Of a stretch of DNA of 64,000 nt, positions 17,037 through 23,810 are shown piece after piece. This stretch comes from Myxococcus xanthus (GTDB lineage: Bacteria; Myxococcota; Myxococcia; Myxococcales; Myxococcaceae). Location of the stretch: positions 3,165,001-3,229,000 of the forward strand of contig NZ_CP017174.1 in NCBI RefSeq assembly GCF_006402735.1, in the 5' to 3' direction. Made by a program: the position numbers and the translations under genes. The first letter of the stretch is position 1. Each line of letters starts with the position of its first letter. The notes under the pieces are model-generated. The model did no database searches. It saw only the letters and a list, made by a program, of their open reading frames with translations, and was not told where the DNA came from.

Positions 17037-19214
17037 CTAGTTCACGCCGACGGCGGTCCAGCTCTCCTTGACCTTCGCCACTTCGGCGGAGTCCGCGCCG
17101 TAGAGGTCCGTGGCCGCGTTGATGGTCGCGGTGCGGGCCTGGGCGAACGTGGTGCTCGGCGTCATGTAGTGGGCCAGGGCGCGGTAGTAGATCTTCAGGC
17201 CCTTCTCCATGCCGATGGCGTCCTTCACCTCGACGCCGGACGTGCGGTTGGTGCCGCCGTTGGTCAGCAGGTAGAAGGCGTTGTTCGCGATGCCGCTGGA
17301 GCCGTGCACCTCGGTCTGCTTCGGGTAGTTCTTGTAGTTGTCGATCGAGTACTTGTCCTTCGTCGGATCGTCCATGTAGCGCAGACCGTCGGTGGGGTCG
17401 CCGTCCGTCGGCGTCCAGGCCGTCTCGCCCACCGTCCAGTTGAACTTCACGTCGGGGTTCTTCTGGGACGCGTACCACTCGAGGCCAGCGCCCATGATGT
17501 CGCTCATCGCCTCGTTCAGACCACCGGACTCGCCGCGGTAGATGAGGCCGGCGGTGCGCTCGGTGAGGCCGTGGGCGATCTCGTGGCCCGCGATGTCCAG
17601 CGCGGTGAGCGGACCGGAGTTGCGGCCGTCGCCGTCGCCGTAGCTCATCTTCTCGCCGTCCCAGTACGCGTTCACGTAGTTGTTGCTGACGTGGACGTAG
17701 GACACCAGCTTCTCACCCGCGCCGTCGATGGAGTCACGGCCGAGGATGTCCTTCATGTAGTCGTACATCATCTGGCCGCCGTAGTGCGCGTCCACCGCAG
17801 CCTTGTTGCGCTCCGGATCCGTGGCCTCGCCCCAGACGTCGTTGTTGTCCTTGATGGGCGTCTGGCCGCTGGCGCGCTCGCGGTTCATCGCGTCGTAGGT
17901 CGCCACGCCCTTGCCGCGCGTGCCGTCCTCGAGCGTGTACGTGCCGTCCGCCTGCTTCTTCGTTTCCAGCGCGACCTTGCCGCTGTACATGGACGTGTCG
18001 TCCGCGATCTTCTCGCCGGGACCGGGCTCGTTGGGCTCAACGGCCTTCGGGGTGATGGTCAGGCCCCAGCTGTTCAGCGTGCCCGTGTCGCGGCGCGCGT
18101 TGTCCTTCACCGACAGCGTCCACTCGCCCTTCGCGGACTCGCCCGCGAAGCCGCTCAGGTCGAAGCTGCCCTTGATGTGGTCCGCGCTGCCACCCTTGCG
18201 GTTGTGCACCGTCTCCGACTTGCCGGAGGGGCTGGTGAGCGTGACCGACAGGTCGCCCTTGAACGTGTGGTCGATGTCCAGGTCCAGCTTCAGCTGGTCC
18301 ACGGTGCCGTCCTGGGTCACGTTGATCTTCGACGTGACGGTGGTCAGGTCGGCGATCTCCGCCTTCGGCGTGGCCGAGGCCTTGATCTCGGAAGGCGTCG
18401 CGGCAGCGCTGTGGGCGTGGTCGGCGTGGTCCGCGCCTTCGGCGTGGCTGTGGCCGTGCGCGGCGCCGCGCTGGCGGGCGAAGCCGTCAATGGCGTTGAA
18501 CTGCTCGAAGAGCTTCCCGGTGTTGGCGTCCACCAGGTAGTTCATCTTGCGCGGATTGTCGGTGCCATCCACGTTGGTGACTTCCACCCGGTAGGCGGAG
18601 TGGTACTCACCGGAGATGTCCTTGTAGATGACGCGCTCGGAGTTCGGCTGGCGGTCCGGCTTGCCGTCGAACGCCTTCATCGCGATGTCCAGCGCCTGGC
18701 TGTGCGTCACCTTGGGCTTCTGCGTGCCCAGGCCGGCCGGGATCTCAGACTGGTCGCCGGTGGTGTTCTTGACCTTGCCCTCGGAGTCGAGGTGCGTGAC
18801 GACCTGCTCGCCGAAGACCTTCACGCCCTCGTGCTGGCGGTCCAGACGCACGTGCGTCATGCCCAGCGAATCACGCTCCACGCTCTTCGGCGTGTACGCC
18901 GGGAACTGCACGCCGCCGATGATGCCGGGGTTGCGGATGGAGGTCTGGGTGGTGGGGGCCAGGTGCGCCAGCGACGCCTGGATGGCGGTCTGCGCCTCGC
19001 GGCTGTCCAGGGAGAGCCGGCCCACGGGAGGCGGCAGCGGCTTCAGCGTCTTCTCCGCGCGCGCCAGGTCCGACGTCTTGGCCGCGGGGCCGAACCCATC
19101 CTTGATGACGTTCGGGGTGATGGTCGCGGGCTTCGCAGCCGTCTTCGACTGAGCCTCGGAAGCAGCAGTGGGGCGAATCGTGGGCTTCGGACCTTCGGTG
19201 CGGCGAATCGTCAT
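17037..19214 (-). CDS. M4 (thermolysin) family metalloprotease with internal P-domain
   Basis: A 725-residue zinc endopeptidase precursor. Parts in order: a Thr/Pro/Ala-rich N-terminus without a clear Sec signal; an FTP/PepSY-type propeptide at about 60-225 (MTHVRLDRQHEGVKVFGEQV); a His/Asp/Glu/Ala-rich linker at about 248-265 (HGHSHAEGADHADHAHS); a proprotein-convertase-like P-domain at about 290-388 (DLDIDHTFKGDLSVTLTSPSG, ending NSWGLTI); and the M4 catalytic domain at about 405-720. The zinc motif is HEIAHG near 541, with GGLNEAMSD giving the third ligand and VHGSSGIANNAFY the catalytic His region. All catalytic residues are present. The P-domain usually follows the catalytic domain, so its position here is odd. 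With no signal peptide the export route is unclear. It is preceded by a 226-bp intergenic region with a plus-oriented terminator. Confidence 0.93.
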   Translation of the reverse strand: MTIRRTEGPKPTIRPTAASEAQSKTAAKPATITPNVIKDGFGPAAKTSDLARAEKTLKPLPPPVGRLSLDSREAQTAIQASLAHLAPTTQTSIRNPGIIGGVQFPAYTPKSVERDSLGMTHVRLDRQHEGVKVFGEQVVTHLDSEGKVKNTTGDQSEIPAGLGTQKPKVTHSQALDIAMKAFDGKPDRQPNSERVIYKDISGEYHSAYRVEVTNVDGTDNPRKMNYLVDANTGKLFEQFNAIDGFARQRGAAHGHSHAEGADHADHAHSAAATPSEIKASATPKAEIADLTTVTSKINVTQDGTVDQLKLDLDIDHTFKGDLSVTLTSPSGKSETVHNRKGGSADHIKGSFDLSGFAGESAKGEWTLSVKDNARRDTGTLNSWGLTITPKAVEPNEPGPGEKIADDTSMYSGKVALETKKQADGTYTLEDGTRGKGVATYDAMNRERASGQTPIKDNNDVWGEATDPERNKAAVDAHYGGQMMYDYMKDILGRDSIDGAGEKLVSYVHVSNNYVNAYWDGEKMSYGDGDGRNSGPLTALDIAGHEIAHGLTERTAGLIYRGESGGLNEAMSDIMGAGLEWYASQKNPDVKFNWTVGETAWTPTDGDPTDGLRYMDDPTKDKYSIDNYKNYPKQTEVHGSSGIANNAFYLLTNGGTNRTSGVEVKDAIGMEKGLKIYYRALAHYMTPSTTFAQARTATINAATDLYGADSAEVAKVKESWTAVGVN

Positions 19215-19354
19215 TGGGGGTCTCGAACTCAGTGCAAGGGGGTTGAAGAGTTATCGCCGCAGTGTGGCTCGGAGTTTCTTGTGATATTTTCGACGCAATA
19301 AGCCATTCCCGGAAGGCAAGTAAAACCTTGTCGAAGTTCCGTTGAAATCAGGTT

Positions 19355-19380
19355 ACGGGCGCGTAAACACGCCCGTTTTT
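19355..19380 (+). terminator. Intrinsic terminator reading on the plus strand between two minus-strand genes
   Basis: Perfect 7-bp stem ACGGGCG (19355-19361) and CGCCCGT (19370-19376), loop CGTAAACA, followed by a T run at 19376-19380. The T-tract is only on the plus strand, yet both flanking genes run on the minus strand. It could end a short plus-strand transcript that starts between about 19215 and 19350; no such promoter was identified. Read on the minus strand it is a stem without T-tract after the CPBP gene. Confidence 0.55.
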
Positions 19381-19440
19381 CACGGACGGTGGGCGCGGTG
19401 CTGTTGCACGGAGTGGGGGCGCGGCGAAGCTCGGCGAAAA

Positions 19441-20160
19441 TCAGCCGAAAAAAGAAACCTCGAGAAACCGCACATAGAGGTTGCAAGCCGCGTGAAACAA
19501 GGCGGCGCCGATGACGGTGCCGGTGCGCTCCCGCATCCACCCGAAGATCAGCGCCGGGAAGAACACGGACAGCCGCCACGCCTGGAAGATGGCCAGGTGG
19601 CCCAGGGCGAACAGCAGCGCCGTCAGCCAGAAGGCGGGGCCCAGCCGGCCCCCCAGGAACTTGCGGCCCTGGGGCCAGGCGTCGCGCAGCCGCGTCTGGA
19701 GGTAGCCCCGGTAGAAGAACTCCTCCGGCAGCGCGACGACGAAGAGCTGGTCGATGAACCACTCTCCGAAGCGCGGGGGCAGGCGGGGCTGGAAGCGGGC
19801 CTCGCCCATCAGCGGCGTGAGGTGCTTGGCCAGCGCCGGGGGCAGGTGGGGCAGCACCTCCACGAACGCGGCGAAACCCAGGAAGAAGAGGGGGCCCACC
19901 ACCGCGGACAGCAGCAGGAACAGGCGCAGGTCCTCGCGCCACGCGCGCAGCGACAGGCCGTAGTCCCCGTAGTCCTCGTCCCGCCAGCGCATGGGGATGA
20001 GCGGCAGGTAGAGGAAGCCCACTGTCGCGACCAGCTTGGGGATGCTGGTGCCGCCCAACAGGAGGAAGGCGGCGATGATGGACAGGAAGCCCACCGCCCA
20101 CAATCCCACCGCTTCTTGCACGGCGTTCGGTCGCCAGGGAGTCGTCACGGCCTGGGTCAT
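19441..20160 (-). CDS. mrtX: CPBP glutamic-type intramembrane protease, probable myxosortase
   Basis: A 239-residue polytopic membrane protein of the CPBP/CAAX-protease family. Motif 1 is EEFFYRGY (catalytic Glu pair and Arg), motif 2 is GHLAIF (His), and the last is FHAACNLYVR (His and Asn). About six or seven membrane spans are visible, for example WAVGFLSIIAAFLLLGG and FLLLSAVVGPLFFLGFAAF. In myxobacteria a family of this kind, the myxosortases (as I recall, founded by MXAN_2755), cleaves MYXO-CTERM tails such as that of TraA and allows surface anchoring. The founding gene lies next to a trypsin-like gene, as here, where start and stop overlap by 4 bp (ATGA). The myxosortase identity, and so the symbol, rests on that memory and on motifs. 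The intramembrane protease call itself is firm. Confidence 0.85.
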   Translation of the reverse strand: MTQAVTTPWRPNAVQEAVGLWAVGFLSIIAAFLLLGGTSIPKLVATVGFLYLPLIPMRWRDEDYGDYGLSLRAWREDLRLFLLLSAVVGPLFFLGFAAFVEVLPHLPPALAKHLTPLMGEARFQPRLPPRFGEWFIDQLFVVALPEEFFYRGYLQTRLRDAWPQGRKFLGGRLGPAFWLTALLFALGHLAIFQAWRLSVFFPALIFGWMRERTGTVIGAALFHAACNLYVRFLEVSFFG

Positions 20161-20777
20161 GGCATGTCCACCGACGCCAGCTCCACCTTCACCGCGTTCA
20201 GCGGCAGCACCCGGCAGCCGCGACGGTGCTTCTTCACCACTACCGCCACCAGCCGCCCCTCCGCGTCGAAGACGGGGCTGCCCGCGGGCAGGGCCAGGGG
20301 GATGTCATAGAAGGGGGCCTGGGTCGCCCGGGCTCGCGCCGGCACGGGGCGCGCGGGCTGGCCCTTCTTGGCGGGGAGGACGCCCACCAGCCAGCGGCCG
20401 TCGAGGCTGTCGCCGTCCCGAAGCACCTTCACGGGCGCCGCCGGGTACGCGCCATCCGGAGCGGCGAGCACCGCCACCTGGAGGTCCTGGCTGGCCATCA
20501 CCACCCGGGCGGGCAGCGTCTTTCCGTCGTGCTCCACCGTGGCGGCATTCAGGCCGGTGAAGCTGGCCCCCACGGGAGTGACGGAGGTGAGGACCTGCCC
20601 CGCGGACCCCACGAAGACGCCGGGCCCCGCGTTCCGAGGACCCTTGACGAGCACCACCGAGCGTCCGTGTCGCTCCAGCACCCGTTGGAGGTCGGCGCGC
20701 GAGGGCTTTTCGGCCTCCGCTGCGGCGGAGGCGAAGGGGAGGAGGCAGAGGAGGAGCAGCGGCGGCAGGCGGGACAT
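20157..20777 (-). CDS. Exported trypsin-fold protein, apparently non-catalytic
   Basis: A 206-residue protein with a Sec signal peptide (LLLLCLLPFASAAA, cleavage near residue 20) and a shortened trypsin-like fold. The region matching the catalytic His reads GSAGQVLTSVTPVG without His. The Asp region is SQDLQVAVLAA, with Asp retained. The usual GxSGGP becomes LPAGSPVFDAEGRLVAV, with Ala or Gly where the nucleophilic Ser should be. It therefore looks like a pseudoprotease, although I recall this family being named a trypsin-like endoprotease. It overlaps the CPBP gene by 4 bp and precedes it in the transcript, which suggests a chaperone or substrate-presenting role for the membrane protease. 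It would be periplasmic or membrane-associated. Confidence 0.8.
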   Translation of the reverse strand: MSRLPPLLLLCLLPFASAAAEAEKPSRADLQRVLERHGRSVVLVKGPRNAGPGVFVGSAGQVLTSVTPVGASFTGLNAATVEHDGKTLPARVVMASQDLQVAVLAAPDGAYPAAPVKVLRDGDSLDGRWLVGVLPAKKGQPARPVPARARATQAPFYDIPLALPAGSPVFDAEGRLVAVVVKKHRRGCRVLPLNAVKVELASVDMP

Positions 20778-20796
20778 CGGCGGGTGCCGCAGCCTA

Positions 20797-22578
20797 TCAC
20801 CGGCGCTCGCGCAGCGCGGTGACGAAGCGGTCCGCCGGGAGCGTGTTGAGCACGTCCCCCTTCCGGGCCCAGCCCCGGCGCGCGGTGGCCACCGCGAAGG
20901 CCAGGTTCCTCAGGTCCTCCTTCTGGTGCGCGTCGCAGCTCACCACCAGTCGGACGCCCCGCTTCACGGCCTGCCGGACATATTCGGCCTTGATGTCCAG
21001 GCGCGCGGGCTTGCCGTTGACCTCCACCGCCACGCCGCGCTCGGCGGCCCGCTCCAGGACCTCGTCCATGCGGACGGGGTAGGGCTCCCGGCTGTTGATG
21101 AGCCGGCCGGTGGGGTGCCCCAGAATCTGGAGGCAGGGGTTGTCCAGCGCGGCCAGCAGCCGGCGCGTCATCTGGTCCTCGTCCATGCCGTGCCGGACGT
21201 GGATGGAGCCGATGACGACCTCGAGCTGCTCCAGGACGCTGTCGGCGTAGTCGAGCGCGCCGGACTCCAGGATGTCGACCTCAATGCCCTTGAGCAGCCG
21301 CACGCCGGAGACGGCCGCGTTGATGCGGTCGATCTCCTCCCACTGGCGCTTGAGGTCATCCACCTTCAATCCGCCTGCGTAGATGGCTGCCTCGCTGTGC
21401 TCGGTGACGGTCAGGTACTTCAGGCCCAGCGCCCGCGCCGCGAGCGCCATCTCCTCCAGGCTGTTGCGCCCGTCGGACCAGGTGCTGTGCGCGTGGACCG
21501 CGCCCTGGACGTCCTCCAGCGTGAGCAGGTCCTTGGGGAGCTGTCCCTCGCGTGCGGCCTCCACCTCGCCGTTGTCCTCCCGCAGCTCGGGGGGCACGTA
21601 CTGCATGTCCAGCAGGGCGTAGAGCCCGGACTCCTCCGTCACGGGCACCTTGGTGCCGTCGTCCCGGTGGACGCCCCATTCGGAAATCTTGAGGCCGCGC
21701 TCCTGCCCCAGGTTGCGCAGGCGGATGTGGTGCGCCTTGGAGCCGGTGAAGTGGTGCAGGGCGGTGGCGAAGTCCTCGTCGGGCAGCACGCGCAGGTCCA
21801 CCTGGAGGTCACCGGCCTCCAACCGCACGGAGCATTTGCTTTCGCCCTTGCCCAGCACCGCGGCCACGCCGGGTGCGTTCGCCAGGGCATCCAGCACTGG
21901 TCCGGCCTCCGGCGCGGAGGCGATGATGTCCACGTCCGCCACGGTCTCCGCCTGCCGGCGCACGCTGCCACCCAGGCTGGCGCGCACCACGCCCGGCGCG
22001 GCCTTCACCCGCTCCAGCAGCGCCGTGGCCACCGGCAGCACCTCGCCCAGCAGCTTGCGCTCGCCGCGCGCGCGCCGGTACAGGGCGATGCCTTCCAGCA
22101 TCTTCGCTTCGCTCTTCGCGCCGAAGCCTCGGAGCTGCCGCACGCGGCCCTCACGGCAGGCCCGCTCCAACTCCTCGATGTTGCTCACCTGGAGCTCACG
22201 CCAGAGCGTGGCCACCTTCTTCGGCCCCACGTCGGGCAGCTGCGTCAGCTCCAGCAGCCCGGGAGGAAACTGCGCCCGCAGCTCCTCCAGGTAGCCGAGC
22301 CGGCCGGTGGACACCAGCTCGGAGATCTTCTCGGCGAGCGCGCGGCCGATGCCTGGGAGGCTCTCCAGCCGGCCTTCCGCGACCAGGGGGCCCAGCTCCT
22401 GGGGAAGCCCGGCGATGCGGTCCGCCGCCATGTCATATGCGCGGACGCGGAACCCGCTTTCTCCCTGGAGCTGGAGCAGGAGGGAAATGTCACGGAGGAC
22501 CTGGGCGACGGTGGCCTTGTCGACAGCAGTGGGGATGGTCACGTCGGGAGTCACGGGGAGAAGGTAATGCCCGGGCAT
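20797..22578 (-). CDS. polX: PolX family DNA polymerase with PHP domain
   Basis: A 593-residue family X DNA polymerase with a C-terminal PHP nuclease, a gap-filling repair enzyme with 3'-5' exonuclease. Visible parts: an 8-kDa-like N-terminal helix bundle; helix-hairpin-helix motifs SLPGIGRALAEKI and QLPDVGPKKVATL; the nucleotidyltransferase site GSVRRQAETVADVDIIAS with a DVD pair, then QVDLRV for the third Asp; and the PHP motifs VHAHSTWSDGRNS, VTEHSE, IEVDIL, GSIHVRHG, LGHPTGR and SCDAH. All are intact, and length fits the family (about 570-600). The start is uncertain. ATG at 22578 was taken; GTG at 22554 and 22542 are alternatives, and none has a strong ribosome site. It ends 19 bp before the trypsin-fold gene, so cotranscription is possible. 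Confidence 0.93.
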   Translation of the reverse strand: MPGHYLLPVTPDVTIPTAVDKATVAQVLRDISLLLQLQGESGFRVRAYDMAADRIAGLPQELGPLVAEGRLESLPGIGRALAEKISELVSTGRLGYLEELRAQFPPGLLELTQLPDVGPKKVATLWRELQVSNIEELERACREGRVRQLRGFGAKSEAKMLEGIALYRRARGERKLLGEVLPVATALLERVKAAPGVVRASLGGSVRRQAETVADVDIIASAPEAGPVLDALANAPGVAAVLGKGESKCSVRLEAGDLQVDLRVLPDEDFATALHHFTGSKAHHIRLRNLGQERGLKISEWGVHRDDGTKVPVTEESGLYALLDMQYVPPELREDNGEVEAAREGQLPKDLLTLEDVQGAVHAHSTWSDGRNSLEEMALAARALGLKYLTVTEHSEAAIYAGGLKVDDLKRQWEEIDRINAAVSGVRLLKGIEVDILESGALDYADSVLEQLEVVIGSIHVRHGMDEDQMTRRLLAALDNPCLQILGHPTGRLINSREPYPVRMDEVLERAAERGVAVEVNGKPARLDIKAEYVRQAVKRGVRLVVSCDAHQKEDLRNLAFAVATARRGWARKGDVLNTLPADRFVTALRERR

Positions 22579-22620
22579 CGGGAGTGCAGCCAGTCCCGCG
22601 TTGTGGGAAAAGGGGCCGCG

Positions 22621-22938
22621 ATGACGAAGATCAAGCTGGGACCGGCGGACTTCGCCGAGAGGGAAATGCGGGGCTACGAGGTCGGCAAGCGCAACGTGTG
22701 TATCGCGAAGATCCACGGGCGCTACAAGGGCTTGGATGACTGGTGCAACCACGCCGGGTGTCTGCTGTCCGGAGGTCGCATCGAGGACAACATGGTCGTC
22801 TGCCCGTGTCATGAGGTCGGTTTCGACATGGACACCGGGCACAACGCGACCTCGCCGGGGGTCTGTGACGACCAGCCGACGGTGCAGGTCGCGGTCGAAG
22901 ACGGCGCGCTCGTCATCGATTGGCCCGACACGCCCTGA
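22621..22938 (+). CDS. Rieske [2Fe-2S] domain protein, small
   Basis: A 105-residue soluble Rieske protein. The cluster ligands are in WCNHAGCLLSGG (Cys and His) and VVCPCHEVGFD (Cys and His), with the usual spacing. It lacks a membrane anchor and a catalytic partner domain, so it resembles Rieske-type ferredoxins that shuttle electrons to an oxygenase or reductase; the partner is not evident nearby. The ATG at 22621 has AAAAGGGG just upstream. It is divergent from polX and 29 bp ahead of the His-rich MoaB gene, so these two probably share a transcript. Confidence 0.9.
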   Translation: MTKIKLGPADFAEREMRGYEVGKRNVCIAKIHGRYKGLDDWCNHAGCLLSGGRIEDNMVVCPCHEVGFDMDTGHNATSPGVCDDQPTVQVAVEDGALVIDWPDTP

Positions 22939-22967
22939 AGTCCCTCTCGCACTCGGGAGTACCTGCC

Positions 22968-23645
22968 ATGGCACACGACGGACACGACCACGACCACGAC
23001 CATGGGCCTCACGGGCACCATCATCACGACCACGGGCCCCACGGGCATCATGGTCACGAGCACGACCACGGGCCTCATGGGCACCACGGTCATGACCACG
23101 ACCACGCGCATCATCACCACCACCACCCGCACGGCCAAGACCACGGCCCGGCGGAGGAGCACAAGGCGCGAGCGCCGGTGCATGTCAGCACCTTCATCGT
23201 GACGTGCTCGGACAGCCGGGACGAGGCGCGCGATGACAGTGGCCGGGTCCTGCGTGAGGGCCTGGAGGCGGCGGGGCATGGCATAGCTGGCACCCTCGTG
23301 GTGAAGGATGACCCGGAAGCCATTCGCGGCGCACTGGAATCCGCGCGCGAGGCGGGAGCCCGGGCCGTGCTGTTCACCGGAGGCACCGGCATTGGCCGGC
23401 GCGACTGCACGGTGGAGACGCTGCGCCCGCTGTTCGAGAAGGAACTGCCAGGGTTTGGTGAACTCTTCCGGATGCTGTCCTATCGACAGGTGGGAAGCGC
23501 GGCGATGATGTCCCGCGCCACGGCGGGCACCTATCAGGGGATGATTCTCTTCGCGCTGCCGGGCTCGCCCAAGGCCGTGCGGCTCGCGTTGGAGGCGCTC
23601 ATCCTCCCCGAGTTGGGCCACGCCGTCCGTGAGCTGTCGCGTTAG
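22968..23645 (+). CDS. moaB: MoaB/Mog-type molybdenum cofactor protein with His-rich N-terminus
   Basis: A 225-residue protein. Residues ~70-225 form a MoaB/MogA-like domain that binds molybdopterin and adenylylates it in molybdenum cofactor synthesis. Motifs are FIVTCSDSRDEARDDSG, LFTGGTGIGRRDCT, the MLSYRQVGSAAMMSRA loop and LFALPGSPKAV. The first ~62 residues are almost wholly His, Asp and Gly in repeating DHGPHGHHGH units and should bind metals such as Ni, Co or Zn. The ATG at 22968 follows GGGAG. This extension is not a usual part of MoaB, whose normal length is about 170. The gene starts 29 bp after the Rieske gene. The domain call is firm; the metal-binding role of the extension is inference from composition. 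Confidence 0.92.
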   Translation: MAHDGHDHDHDHGPHGHHHHDHGPHGHHGHEHDHGPHGHHGHDHDHAHHHHHHPHGQDHGPAEEHKARAPVHVSTFIVTCSDSRDEARDDSGRVLREGLEAAGHGIAGTLVVKDDPEAIRGALESAREAGARAVLFTGGTGIGRRDCTVETLRPLFEKELPGFGELFRMLSYRQVGSAAMMSRATAGTYQGMILFALPGSPKAVRLALEALILPELGHAVRELSR

Positions 23646-23749
23646 CGTCCGCTCCGCGCTTGTCTCAAGCCACGAGAATGGCTGAGGCCGGCGTGTTTCG
23701 TCGCGAGCAGTGTCCCCTGTTTTCGCGGGAAGTGTAAGTTGACGGTGAA

Positions 23750-23771
23750 GGCAGGGACTTCTCTCCCTGCC
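23750..23771 (+). promoter_or_regulatory. Hairpin in the leader of the M28 peptidase gene
   Basis: Perfect 8-bp inverted repeat GGCAGGGA (23750-23757) and TCCCTGCC (23764-23771) with a 6-nt CTTCTC loop, 39 bp upstream of the start codon. There is no T-tract, so a leader stem or operator is more likely than a terminator. Confidence 0.4.
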
Positions 23772-23810
23772 ATCTCAACCGCACGTCCCCGCCTGGCAGT
23801 GGAGAAACGT

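Noticed and set aside
16989..19301. 770-codon plus-strand frame opposite the M4 protease
   Set aside because: The protease on the minus strand has HEIAHG and GGLNEA motifs; the plus frame shows no domain or ribosome site.
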